From the NCBI GenBank assembly GCA_038043465.1, contig JBBTBX010000006.1:372001-436000 (forward strand): DNA of 64,000 nt. Direction: 5' to 3'. The notes under the pieces are model-generated. The model was not told the DNA's origin. It searched no databases and saw nothing but the letters and a program-made list of their open reading frames with translations. The translations under genes were made by a program, and so were the position numbers. How positions within the stretch are numbered: the first letter of the stretch is position 1; each line of letters opens with the position of its first letter. Positions 1-8,141 of this stretch are shown here, piece by piece. Source of the DNA: SXRF01 sp038043465. GTDB lineage: Bacteria > Pseudomonadota > Alphaproteobacteria > Rickettsiales > SXRF01.

Positions 1-2
1 AC

Positions 3-1346
3 ATACTTAGACAACTGCTTAAAACAGCCCATTCATGCGGAGCAGATGGAGCTGATGCCATAATGCTTGAGACCACTAATCTCAGCATTTCCAGGCGCAT
101 GAACAAGCCTGAAGGCATAGAGCGTTCAGAAAATTCAGCGATAGGTCTTAGAGTGTTTGTTGGTAAAAGCAATGGTGAAATCGGTCAAGCCAATGTATCT
201 TCAACAGATTTTGAGAAAAACTCACTACTGGAATTGGCGCAGCGCGCAGTTGCTATGGCAAAAATTGCCCCAGCCGATATGGACAGCACCTTGCCACCTG
301 CTTCCCTACACCCTGAAAATAGCAAAAACCTGGATTTAGTCGATCCTATTGAACCATCTTCTGACTGGCTACTTGAACAGTGTGCTATAGCTGAAGATAC
401 GGCGCTAAGTGTTGTCGGAATAACTAATTCTGAAGGAGCGGATGCCAGCTACAGCAAATCACGTATAACCCTTGCAATATCAGGGTATAATGGGACAGAA
501 TTCATAGGTGACTACGAAGGAAGCCATTTTTCCATATCGGTTTCAGTGCTGGCGGGCAGCGGTACAACAATGGAACGTGATTATGATTTTACAAGCTCTC
601 GTCATAGGAGCGATTTAGGTAGTGCCAAAGACATTGGCATTAATGCCGCAAACCGCGCCATCAAGCGCTTAAATCCACGCAAAGTTTCTTCATGCCAAGT
701 GCCAGTGGTTTTTGATCCGCGTGTCAGCAAATCACTCCTTTCTATCCTGACCGGCTCTATTTCCGGAGTGGCAATTGCGCGTGGAGCATCTTTTCTTAAA
801 GATTCTCTGAACGCACGAATATTTACAGGTGGCGTCCGGATAATTGACGACCCGCATCTCCTACGTGGTTTTTCTTCCCGACCATTCGATATGGAGGGTG
901 TAGCCAATAAAAAAACTGCCTTGGTAGAAGATGGTGTTCTGCAAACTTGGTTGCTGGATATTCGTACAGCCAATAAGCTTAAAATGCAGACTACAGGGCA
1001 TGCATCACGCGGCATATCTTCTCCACCCTCTCCGTCTTCAACTAATTTTTATATGGAAGCTGGCAAACTTTCCCCTGTTGAACTTATCTCCGATATAAAA
1101 AGCGGTCTTTATCTTACCGAAACTTTCGGCATGGGGATTAATACCATAACTGGTGATTACAGCCAAGGTGCGGCAGGATTCTGGATAGAAAACGGGGAAA
1201 TTGCTTATCCTGTTTCGGAAATAACCATTGCTGGCAACCTTAAAGACATGTTCCTCGGGATCACCCCCGCCAATGACCTAACCTTCCGCTATTCCACCAA
1301 CGCCCCTACCCTGCGCGTGGAAAATATGACGATTGCTGGGGTTTAA
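3..1346 (+). CDS. pmbA: PmbA/TldE-like metalloprotease subunit, 5' end outside window
   Basis: Partner of TldD in the heterodimeric TldD/TldE protease, which degrades unfolded or modified peptides in the cytoplasm. The open frame runs to the left edge of the window: bases 3-62 read in frame as family-like N-terminal sequence (about 20 residues ending ADGADAI), so the ATG at 63 is internal and the gene is truncated by the window. Family blocks visible are ERSENSAIGLRVFVG, ITNSEGADASYS, SSRPFDMEGV, TGDYSQGAAGFWIENGEIAY and the C-terminal PVSEITIAGNLKDMF. The subunit lacks the HExxH-type motif of TldD, as expected for TldE. In alphaproteobacteria pmbA often precedes LPS genes; here three unknown genes separate it from msbA. 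Confidence 0.93.
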   Translation: MLRQLLKTAHSCGADGADAIMLETTNLSISRRMNKPEGIERSENSAIGLRVFVGKSNGEIGQANVSSTDFEKNSLLELAQRAVAMAKIAPADMDSTLPPASLHPENSKNLDLVDPIEPSSDWLLEQCAIAEDTALSVVGITNSEGADASYSKSRITLAISGYNGTEFIGDYEGSHFSISVSVLAGSGTTMERDYDFTSSRHRSDLGSAKDIGINAANRAIKRLNPRKVSSCQVPVVFDPRVSKSLLSILTGSISGVAIARGASFLKDSLNARIFTGGVRIIDDPHLLRGFSSRPFDMEGVANKKTALVEDGVLQTWLLDIRTANKLKMQTTGHASRGISSPPSPSSTNFYMEAGKLSPVELISDIKSGLYLTETFGMGINTITGDYSQGAAGFWIENGEIAYPVSEITIAGNLKDMFLGITPANDLTFRYSTNAPTLRVENMTIAGV

Positions 1347-1402
1347 TGATGAATGATTTTGATACTTGCTGTAATGGTTTAACATCTATATCTTAGCGAA
1401 TT

Positions 1403-2164
1403 ATGACCACTAACACCTTACCTGAACATAGAAATTTTGAGAATGCCCCTATTAAGGAGGCAATAGTTGATATTTCATTTCCAGAAATACCAGAAGATAA
1501 ATTGCCAATAATAGAATCTTTAGAATCTGATTTTAAGGATGAATTTCCTAATAAAAAGACCATGCGGAGAATTTATCAAACTTTAGGGTTTAAAGAAGGA
1601 CAGCCGAGCAATAGTTCCAGTGAATTTTCTACCGCTGGCTATCAATTTTGGGCGCAGGATGAAGTTGAAGACTTGGTAACATGTAGGCGCGATGGTTTCT
1701 CCTACAATAAATTGAAACCTTATAGCGAATGGAGCAAGCTTTTAGAAAAAGCACTTATCGGGTGGGAAAAATACAAAGCGAAGATTCAGCCAACTGTTTT
1801 GAACAAACTATCTGTTCGCAATATAAATTTAATAGAAATTCCACAGACTCGCTTTGAATTAGAAGATTATTTCGCAACTTCTCCAAATCTTCCTCCAGCC
1901 ATAAATCGTGATATGGAAGATTTTTTAATGCGTTTTATAATTGATTTTTCAGAAAAAAATGCCAAATGTCTGGTGACTATGGCATCCCAACCGCCAACCA
2001 CGGAAGGATATGCCCTGATATTATTGGATATTGAGGCATTTTGTTACGTCAATACATTACCAAATGATGAACAAATTAGTGAAATTTTAACTAGTTTAAA
2101 TCACATTAAGGATATAGTTTTTTTCAAAAGCCTTAAAGAAAAAACATTGGAGCTTTTTGTATGA
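1403..2164 (+). CDS. TIGR04255-like protein of unknown function
   Basis: A 253-residue protein whose N-terminus (FENAPIKEAIVDISF) resembles the opening of the sporadically distributed TIGR04255 family. No catalytic motif, signal peptide or membrane segment is seen. It is the first gene of a tight cassette: its TGA (2162-2164) overlaps the next ATG in an ATGA junction at 2161. It begins 57 bases after pmbA. The family has no established function that I know; its patchy distribution and short partner genes suggest an accessory role such as defence or stress, which is inference. Family assignment is from remembered sequence pattern only. Confidence 0.7.
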   Translation: MTTNTLPEHRNFENAPIKEAIVDISFPEIPEDKLPIIESLESDFKDEFPNKKTMRRIYQTLGFKEGQPSNSSSEFSTAGYQFWAQDEVEDLVTCRRDGFSYNKLKPYSEWSKLLEKALIGWEKYKAKIQPTVLNKLSVRNINLIEIPQTRFELEDYFATSPNLPPAINRDMEDFLMRFIIDFSEKNAKCLVTMASQPPTTEGYALILLDIEAFCYVNTLPNDEQISEILTSLNHIKDIVFFKSLKEKTLELFV

Positions 2165-2670
2165 GTTATCTTTCATCGCAAGTCGCATCGCCATTAGTAT
2201 ATGCTGGTCTATTGGCAACCATGACTTACCAAGGAATCACCCAAGGATATGATAATGTTAGCATTAAACCACCTTCATTTCAAACCTCCTCAAATTCAAT
2301 TTTTTTAAATCCTCTAAATGTTTTGGAAAATACAATAATTGATTATTTTGAAACAAAATCAGAGCATGGGTGGGATGGCTATGATGCGATCCCAGTTACA
2401 GAAACATCAAAAAAAATTGCATTGCAAATAATATCAAATTTACCGAGAAACATACAAAACCCTGATATAATCCCAAGCGCAGGTGGAGGATATAGTATTG
2501 AATGGTTTGCTGAACAAAAGATTCTATCGATAGAAATAGAAGATTTAGAAATGTCTTGGTCTTTCGTTGACGCAATTAACAAAAGAAAACAAAGTGGATA
2601 TGAAAAAACTTTTAGCGGTAAATTTCCTAATTCTATTTCAGAATTATTGATTAAAGAGTTTGCAGCCTAA
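2161..2670 (+). CDS. hypothetical protein with GWDGYDAIPV motif
   Basis: A 169-residue protein and the middle gene of the cassette. Residues about 1-30 are moderately hydrophobic but do not form a clear signal peptide. The central part holds the pattern GWDGYDAIPVTE, then a helix, LP, and GGGYSIEW, which I recognise as recurrent in uncharacterised bacterial proteins often found beside short partners; no biochemical function is known to me. Coupling to both neighbours is tight: ATGA overlap upstream and TAATG overlap (2668-2672) downstream. This argues for a co-expressed, probably interacting, set. Confidence 0.65.
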   Translation: MSYLSSQVASPLVYAGLLATMTYQGITQGYDNVSIKPPSFQTSSNSIFLNPLNVLENTIIDYFETKSEHGWDGYDAIPVTETSKKIALQIISNLPRNIQNPDIIPSAGGGYSIEWFAEQKILSIEIEDLEMSWSFVDAINKRKQSGYEKTFSGKFPNSISELLIKEFAA

Positions 2671-3077
2671 TGGAGAAAACTTGTCCACACCCACGTTTTT
2701 ATGTGGACTCTGGAGAAAAATTAACACGTTTTGTTTATGAAGAATCTCACATTAAAAAACGTGTTACACAACATGTTTTCAAACAAGGCGAGGACAACAC
2801 ACTTTCTGTTTATCGTACGAACGATATATCACCCAAAAATATATGGGATATATGCGTTAAGTATGTTGATGGAGAAAGGTCAGATGGTAAAAAATCATAC
2901 GGAAGAGCTGAATTATCTGCCAAATCATTTACGGATAATTATCTTTTATTTGAACCAAATGGTAAACCGCATACTCGGCATACAAATATTTTGGGCTGGA
3001 ACGCAAATAAACCAGATGATTTGGAACGCCGTAACATATTGGCTTTAGCCTCTATCGGCTATACCAGACCAAACTAA
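2670..3077 (+). CDS. hypothetical protein, third gene of the cassette
   Basis: A 135-residue soluble protein with no signal peptide or membrane segment. Notable segments are KLTRFVYEESH near the N-terminus, LSVYRTNDIS in the middle, and HTNILGWNANKPDDLERRNILALA at the C-terminus. I recall a similar HANI-GW pattern in uncharacterised proteins next to GWDG-type proteins, so the pair may be conserved; this is recall, not a search. The gene overlaps its predecessor by one base (TAATG) and ends three bases before the msbA ATG, so msbA may be transcribed through this cassette. Confidence 0.65.
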   Translation: MEKTCPHPRFYVDSGEKLTRFVYEESHIKKRVTQHVFKQGEDNTLSVYRTNDISPKNIWDICVKYVDGERSDGKKSYGRAELSAKSFTDNYLLFEPNGKPHTRHTNILGWNANKPDDLERRNILALASIGYTRPN

Positions 3078-3080
3078 ATT

Positions 3081-4838
3081 ATGACCATCATAAACAGTAA
3101 GCAACATACAGGCAAAGAAATAATCAGGCGGTTGCTGCACGAGCATATCGCACCTTATAAGAAAAAGCTGTTCTTAGCGATGTTCTGCATGGTGATTGTG
3201 GCAAGCTGCACCGCGCTGAATGCGTGGATGATTAAGCCAGTTATGGATCAGATTTTTATCGAAAAGAATCGCAATGTTTTAATCCCAATTTCACTAGCAG
3301 TATTTTTTATCACATTTATTGGGGCGGTGGCAAATTATGTTAATATTCTTTCTATGCGTTTTATCGGGCAGCGGATAATTGCTGATATGCAGGTTAGCTT
3401 ATTTAAGCATCTTATGAAAAGCGACATTGGACTTTTCCATGCCCAATCATCAGGGCGGTTAATCTCCCGCTTTACCAATGATATAAATTTATTGCGTAAT
3501 GCTTTTTCTAACGTACTTACCGCCATAATCAAAGAATTACTAAGTATGGTGTTTTTACTTAGTATAATGATTTATCAGAATCCAATACTCGCTGGACTTG
3601 CCTTATTTGCCTTTCCTACGGCCATTTATCCAGTTATTCGACTTGGTAAAAAAATGCGTCGCCTATCCGATAAAACCCAAAATGAATTGGGCGATTTCAC
3701 CACCACTCTTGACGAAATTTTTGGCGGAGTACGCACCGTAAAATCCTATAACCGCGAAGAATTTGAAATTGGGCGGGCAAGTGGAATTATCGAATCACTT
3801 TTCCGCCTATATTATAAATCCTCACGCACACAAGCTGCTGCCACTCCTATGATAGAGATTTTAAGCGGAATTTCTATGGCATTAGTTATATTTTATGGCG
3901 GATTACAAGTTATGGATGGGGAAATAACTACAGGTGCATTTTCTTCTTTCATAGCTTCCTTCCTGATGGCTTATAAACCTGTGCGCGCCATGTCGGGACT
4001 CAATGGCGTTTTGCAGGAAGGCATAGCTGCTGCCAGCCGCCTGTTCAATGTACTGGATACACCGCCGAAAATTATTGATGCGCCGAACGCCACGCCGCTT
4101 ATTGTGGGTAAAGGTAGTATAAGTTTTAACAATGTGGGCTTTAATTACACACCCGAAATAATCGGAATTAATGGTGTAACTCTGGCTATTCCAGCAGGAA
4201 AAACTGCAGCTCTGGTCGGGCTTTCAGGTGGTGGTAAATCAACACTGATGAATTTGCTGATGCGTTTTTATGATGCTGAATCGGGAAGTATTTCTATTGA
4301 TGGGCAGGATATTAGAAATGTGACTATGCACAGCCTGCGTGCCAGCATGGCGTTTGTCCCACAGGAATCAATGCTCTTTGATGATACTGTTAAAGCCAAT
4401 ATCGCTTATGGACGCGAGGGTGCGAGTGACGAAGAAATCTTTGCTGCTGCGCGTAACGCTTCGGCTGATGATTTTATCCGCGCTATGCCAAATGGCTATG
4501 ACACAATGATCGGCGCGCACGGTGTCCGCTTGTCAGGCGGTCAACGCCAGCGTATTGCCATAGCCCGTGCCATGCTAAAAAATGCACCTATTTTACTTCT
4601 CGATGAAGCCACCAGCTCGCTGGATAATGAATCTGAACGTAATATCCAGCAAGCCCTGCAAACTCTTATGCAAGGGCGCACCACACTGGTTATCGCCCAC
4701 CGCCTTAGCACCATAGTGGGGGCGGATATAATTTATGTTATAGAAAGCGGGCAAATAATCGAAAGCGGCAGCCACACGAACCTGCTTGAACAGCGCGGTA
4801 AATATTACCAGCTTTATGCCGATGGTTTTGAGAAGTAG
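3081..4838 (+). CDS. msbA: lipid A export ABC transporter, MsbA type
   Basis: A 585-residue half-transporter that flips lipid A-core or lipids across the inner membrane. The N-terminal half (about residues 25-310) has six membrane segments, with the first hydrophobic helix around LFLAMFCMVIVASCTALNAW. The C-terminal nucleotide-binding domain has Walker A GLSGGGKST at residues 380-388, signature LSGGQ at 484-488, Walker B ILLLDEA with D508-E509, and a switch histidine in VIAHRLST. Length fits the family. Placement with a DUF374 acyltransferase, waaA, lpxK and lpxL supports the MsbA role over a generic exporter. It starts three bases after the preceding unknown gene. Confidence 0.9.
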   Translation: MTIINSKQHTGKEIIRRLLHEHIAPYKKKLFLAMFCMVIVASCTALNAWMIKPVMDQIFIEKNRNVLIPISLAVFFITFIGAVANYVNILSMRFIGQRIIADMQVSLFKHLMKSDIGLFHAQSSGRLISRFTNDINLLRNAFSNVLTAIIKELLSMVFLLSIMIYQNPILAGLALFAFPTAIYPVIRLGKKMRRLSDKTQNELGDFTTTLDEIFGGVRTVKSYNREEFEIGRASGIIESLFRLYYKSSRTQAAATPMIEILSGISMALVIFYGGLQVMDGEITTGAFSSFIASFLMAYKPVRAMSGLNGVLQEGIAAASRLFNVLDTPPKIIDAPNATPLIVGKGSISFNNVGFNYTPEIIGINGVTLAIPAGKTAALVGLSGGGKSTLMNLLMRFYDAESGSISIDGQDIRNVTMHSLRASMAFVPQESMLFDDTVKANIAYGREGASDEEIFAAARNASADDFIRAMPNGYDTMIGAHGVRLSGGQRQRIAIARAMLKNAPILLLDEATSSLDNESERNIQQALQTLMQGRTTLVIAHRLSTIVGADIIYVIESGQIIESGSHTNLLEQRGKYYQLYADGFEK

Positions 4839-4839
4839 T

Positions 4840-5136
4840 TTAAATGCTTCTACCAGAAGTGGTGGATTGATTAATATTAAATTCAGACACAGCCTTAGCA
4901 GATACCACATCCATCATTATCTTATCAAAATCGCCTGCTTTAAGCTTAAGACACTTACCAAAATCAAACTCTATTTCTTCCTGCCCGAAAAGCAGATCAG
5001 TATTCGACGGCTTAATGTAAGATCTAGTAAGATCATTATCAATATTACCAAGAGCTCTTCTGACTTTTTCAGTTGCAGACTTAGCATCTTTACCAATAAG
5101 CTTAAAAGAGAACACTTCCCTACAATTTATCACCAT
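4840..5136 (-). CDS. hypothetical 98-residue protein
   Basis: A minus-strand ORF of 98 residues, convergent with msbA and ending two bases past its stop. Its composition (mixed charged and hydrophobic, FSFKLIGKDAKSATEKVRRAL, LLFGQEEIEFDFGKCLKLKAG) looks like a folded soluble protein rather than a shadow frame. AAGG lies four bases before its ATG. It overlaps the end of the upstream 56-residue ORF by 17 bases in a different frame, so the two may be a translationally coupled pair or one frameshifted gene. No family recognised. Confidence 0.45.
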   Translation of the reverse strand: MVINCREVFSFKLIGKDAKSATEKVRRALGNIDNDLTRSYIKPSNTDLLFGQEEIEFDFGKCLKLKAGDFDKIMMDVVSAKAVSEFNINQSTTSGRSI

Positions 5137-5290
5137 TTGACCTTAATCCATTAATTAGGCAAATTTGAGAATCTATGCCGCTAATATCTAAATTATCGCC
5201 AACGATTATTCTAATTACTGCGCCAATCTTCTCTGCTATTGGTAATGCCTTCAATAATTTTTCTTCCTCAAGATCCCTAAAACTTGCCAT
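5120..5290 (-). CDS. small hypothetical ORF, 56 residues
   Basis: This minus-strand ORF starts with ATG at 5290 preceded by AGAGG five bases upstream, a plausible ribosome binding site, and ends with TAG at 5120. It encodes an acidic N-terminus (MASFRDLEEEKLLKAL) followed by a hydrophobic beta-like stretch (GAVIRIIVGDNLDISGID). It overlaps the downstream 98-residue ORF by 17 bases in another frame. No family recognised. A frameshift splitting a single gene of about 150 residues is an equally good reading. Confidence 0.4.
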   Translation of the reverse strand: MASFRDLEEEKLLKALPIAEKIGAVIRIIVGDNLDISGIDSQICLINGLRSNGDKL

Positions 5291-5430
5291 AACAACCTCT
5301 AATAAATTTTTTAGGTGGACATCTTAACATGAGATTGCTTATTACTTAAATGAAGATTTAATGACATCTTCTATCAGATTGTAAATAAATGATAAATTAA
5401 CCCAACAGCTTTTCTTTCCAATATTTTCTG

Positions 5431-5459
5431 TTGACATCCGCCCCCTCTTCGCCTATTAT
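5431..5459 (+). promoter_or_regulatory. consensus sigma-70 promoter of a very short transcription unit
   Basis: A perfect -35 TTGACA at 5431-5436, a 17-base spacer rich in C, and -10 TATTAT at 5454-5459. Transcription would start near 5466. It is the most consensus-like promoter noticed in the window and is followed within about 30 bases by a strong terminator. Confidence 0.7.
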
Positions 5460-5465
5460 GACTCC

Positions 5466-5524
5466 ATATCCGCTTATTGCGTGCAGTAAGCTCAGGGGCA
5501 TCCGTCAGGATGCCCTTGCTTTTT
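5466..5524 (+). ncRNA. predicted ~55-60 nt small RNA or leader transcript
   Basis: Inferred from the promoter at 5431-5459 and the terminator at 5493-5524; the transcript would be little more than a 25-30 base 5' segment plus the terminator hairpin. No ORF fits it. It could be a free small RNA or an attenuated leader for the NYN gene starting at 5588. No known RNA family is recognised. Confidence 0.45.
5493..5524 (+). terminator. strong intrinsic terminator
   Basis: An eleven-pair stem: GGGCATCC (5496-5503), loop GTCA, GGATGCCC (5508-5515), extended outward by G-T, A-T and C-G pairs, followed by CTTTTT. It closes the short unit that starts at the consensus promoter and lies 63 bases before the NYN gene. 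Confidence 0.8.
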
Positions 5525-5587
5525 CTAGGCAGCGCACTAGACTCTCCCAACAGAAAATAATGAAGCCAATTACTGGAAAGAATACGT

Positions 5588-6208
5588 ATGAAGAGGATTT
5601 ATGTCTATGTTGACGGCTTCAATCTCTATTACGGCTCGCTTAAAGAAACCCCTTACAGATGGCTCAATCTGAAAACCCTTTTCCAATCAATGCTAAATGC
5701 CGATGGTCGTATTGAGAAAATCAAATATTACAGCGCGCATGTATCCGATAAAATCAGCGAAGGCGCATCCGCGCGGCAACATGCCTATATAAACGCCATA
5801 AAAACCATACCGGAAGTGGAAATTCACTGGGGAAGTTTTATCGCTTCCGAGAAATACCGCCCGAAAGTTCCGGTTGTTGTTCCCAAAAAATACATAAAAG
5901 TGGTGCTAACCGAAGAAAAAGGCTCGGATGTTAATCTTGCCAGCCACCTTATCAATGACGGCTGGAAAAACTTGTATGATGTTGCGGTGGTAGTTTCCAG
6001 CGACAGTGATCTGGTCGAACCTATCCGTATTGTTAAGGAAGAACTGAAGAAAACCATTGGCATTATCTGCCCGCATGATAATCTGGCGGAAAAGCTGAAA
6101 TCCATACCACCATCATTTACAAAACATATTTCTTCCACTGCCCTCAGAAAATCGCAATTTCCTGACATGTTGCCAAAAACCAATATAAAAAAGCCTGATT
6201 CCTGGTAA
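5588..6208 (+). CDS. NYN domain (LabA/DUF88-like) predicted ribonuclease
   Basis: A 206-residue protein of the NYN branch of the PIN-like nuclease fold, expected to cleave RNA with a metal bound by conserved acidic residues. Visible are VDGFN with D9, the KGSDVNLA block with D114, and SSDSDLVEP with D139 and D141, which match the family active site. It starts with ATG after GGAAAG. It ends two bases before the DUF374 acyltransferase, so it has slipped between msbA and the later LPS genes. The target RNA is unknown. The short promoter-terminator unit upstream could control it. Confidence 0.85.
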   Translation: MKRIYVYVDGFNLYYGSLKETPYRWLNLKTLFQSMLNADGRIEKIKYYSAHVSDKISEGASARQHAYINAIKTIPEVEIHWGSFIASEKYRPKVPVVVPKKYIKVVLTEEKGSDVNLASHLINDGWKNLYDVAVVVSSDSDLVEPIRIVKEELKKTIGIICPHDNLAEKLKSIPPSFTKHISSTALRKSQFPDMLPKTNIKKPDSW

Positions 6209-6210
6209 AC

Positions 6211-6858
6211 ATGTCCCTTTCCAAAAAAATTCTCAAACACCCACGCACACAAGCAATACTCAGCCATCTGCTGGCGGGATATATTCGCGTGGTGATGATA
6301 ACCAACCGCAAAGAATTTCATATCCATCCCGATACTGAGATTTTTATGCGCGGTGAGAAAAATGCAATTTTTGCTTTCTGGCACGGGCGTATGATGCTAC
6401 TTCCCGCCATCAACCCTCCCCGCAAAATGCACGTTCTGATTTCTGAACATCGCGACGGCAAATTAATCTCGCAGGTCATCCATCATTTCGGGCAGGACAC
6501 AGTGGTTGGTTCATCCAGCAAAGGCGGCACAGAAGCGGTGAGAAATATCGTCCGTTTGCTTAAAAAGGGCGATAATATCAGCATCACGCCTGATGGCCCA
6601 CGCGGACCAAATCAAATAGCGGAAGCCGGAATAGTTACTATCGCCAGACTCTCAGGAAAGCCGGTTATTCCTGTAACTTTTTCTGCCACGAAACATAAAA
6701 GGCTGAAAAGCTGGGACAGGTTCATGATAGCCAAGCCGTTTGGACGAATAGTATTTTGTATAGGCGCACCAATTATGATAGAACAGGCAGATGAGGCAGC
6801 AAGAATTGCTGTCGAAACTTCTATGAATAATCTGGTGGAACAGGCTGATGCGTTATAA
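6211..6858 (+). CDS. DUF374 lysophospholipid acyltransferase-like protein
   Basis: A 215-residue membrane-associated acyltransferase-like protein commonly encoded beside waaA in alphaproteobacteria; a role in lipid A or envelope lipid acylation is inferred from that context. Seen are AFWHGRMMLLP near residue 50 (the usual acyltransferase histidine block), EHRDGKLIS, SSSKGGTEAVR and TPDGPRGPNQIAEAGIV. Length is normal for DUF374. The next gene, waaA, starts inside its last codons (overlap 6848-6858), showing translational coupling. Confidence 0.85.
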   Translation: MSLSKKILKHPRTQAILSHLLAGYIRVVMITNRKEFHIHPDTEIFMRGEKNAIFAFWHGRMMLLPAINPPRKMHVLISEHRDGKLISQVIHHFGQDTVVGSSSKGGTEAVRNIVRLLKKGDNISITPDGPRGPNQIAEAGIVTIARLSGKPVIPVTFSATKHKRLKSWDRFMIAKPFGRIVFCIGAPIMIEQADEAARIAVETSMNNLVEQADAL

Positions 6859-8122
6859 TATCTATAAAATAGTTACCTCTGCCCTCTCTCCACTCATCAC
6901 TATCTGGCTACGCATCCGCCAATTGCAAGGCAAAGAAAGTCGTGAGAGATTTAATGAGCGTTTTGGCTTTTCAAAAATAACCCGCCCTAAAGGAACTTTG
7001 TTATGGCTACATGCCGCAAGTGTAGGCGAGGCTAACTCAGTATTATTCCTGATTGAGCAGATAAAATCGCGTTTTCCTGAGGTGAATATCCTGCTTACTA
7101 CCGGCACGCTTACTTCAGCAAAACTCATAGAAAAACGCAAGCCACAGAATGTTATTCATCAATTTGTACCTGTTGACACTTCAGAAGCAACGAACCGCTT
7201 TTTACGCCATTGGCGACCTGACATAGGTCTTTGGGTGGAATCAGAACTCTGGCCAAATCTGGTGATTAACGCTAAAGCGCGTGGTTGCCTGATGTTTATA
7301 ATCAACGGACGTATGTCGGTAAAATCTTATAATTCATGGCAGAAATTTGCTCTTATCATGATCTACCAGATGCTTAATTGTTTTGATATGGTATTCGCCC
7401 AAAGCGAAAGTGACGGACAACGTTTCCGGGCACTGGGGGCAAGAGAAGTGCGCTGCGTTGGAAATTTAAAATATGATGCTGCTGCCCTGCCCTGTGATGA
7501 ATCAGATTTATTTGCCCTGCAACAAGCAATAGGGATACGCCAGACATGGCTCGCTGCCAGCACCCACCATAATGAAGAAGAACAGATAATAAAAGCCCAC
7601 AATCAACTTGCAGCAAAACATCCGGATTTACTAACTATAATAGCACCAAGGCATCCGCAGCGCGGGGAAGAAATTGCAAATCTGGCTTCTAAAAGCGGTA
7701 GAATTGCCTTGCGTTCGCGTAACGATAAAATCACCAGTGAAACTAAGTTTTATATTGCTGATACACTCGGCGAACTTGGTTTATTTTATAGACTATCAGA
7801 AATTGTATTTATGGGTGGTTCCCTAATTCCACATGGCGGGCAGAACCCGCTGGAACCAGCAAGGCTGCGCTGCTCTATAATCACTGGTCCACATACCGAA
7901 AATTTTTCTGCCGTATATAAAGAGATGGAAAACCTATCTATCTGCATCCGTGTAAAAAATGCGCTTGAGATTGCTGATAAAGTCAATAACCTAATGCAAG
8001 ATTCCGATGAACTAACAAAAATGCAGGCACAAACCAGAGAATGGCTCAGAGGAAAAAGCGGAGCAGCAAACAAAATAATTGATATTATAGCTCCTATTTT
8101 CGCGCCTGTGAAAAAACTATAA
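6848..8122 (+). CDS. waaA: 3-deoxy-D-manno-octulosonic acid transferase
   Basis: A 424-residue GT30 glycosyltransferase that adds Kdo from CMP-Kdo to lipid IVA at the inner membrane. The N-terminus has a membrane anchor followed by WLHAASVGE, with the catalytic glutamate of the family; other blocks are LLTTGTLTSAKL, WVESELWPNL, APRHPQRGEEI, FMGGSLIPHGGQNPLEPA and ITGPHTENF. Length matches WaaA. Eleven bases overlap the DUF374 gene. Whether it adds one or more Kdo residues cannot be told from sequence. Confidence 0.95.
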   Translation: MRYNIYKIVTSALSPLITIWLRIRQLQGKESRERFNERFGFSKITRPKGTLLWLHAASVGEANSVLFLIEQIKSRFPEVNILLTTGTLTSAKLIEKRKPQNVIHQFVPVDTSEATNRFLRHWRPDIGLWVESELWPNLVINAKARGCLMFIINGRMSVKSYNSWQKFALIMIYQMLNCFDMVFAQSESDGQRFRALGAREVRCVGNLKYDAAALPCDESDLFALQQAIGIRQTWLAASTHHNEEEQIIKAHNQLAAKHPDLLTIIAPRHPQRGEEIANLASKSGRIALRSRNDKITSETKFYIADTLGELGLFYRLSEIVFMGGSLIPHGGQNPLEPARLRCSIITGPHTENFSAVYKEMENLSICIRVKNALEIADKVNNLMQDSDELTKMQAQTREWLRGKSGAANKIIDIIAPIFAPVKKL

Positions 8123-8141
8123 TGTTCATACTAAAAATCGT

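Noticed and set aside
5431..5613. 60-residue plus-strand open frame upstream of the NYN gene
   Set aside because: It begins at the -35 box of a consensus promoter, spans a terminator and overlaps the NYN start.
5824..6384. 186-residue open frame on the minus strand opposite the NYN gene
   Set aside because: It lies antisense to a clear NYN-domain protein and the start of the acyltransferase, has no recognisable motif, and is explained by the codon pattern of the plus-strand genes.
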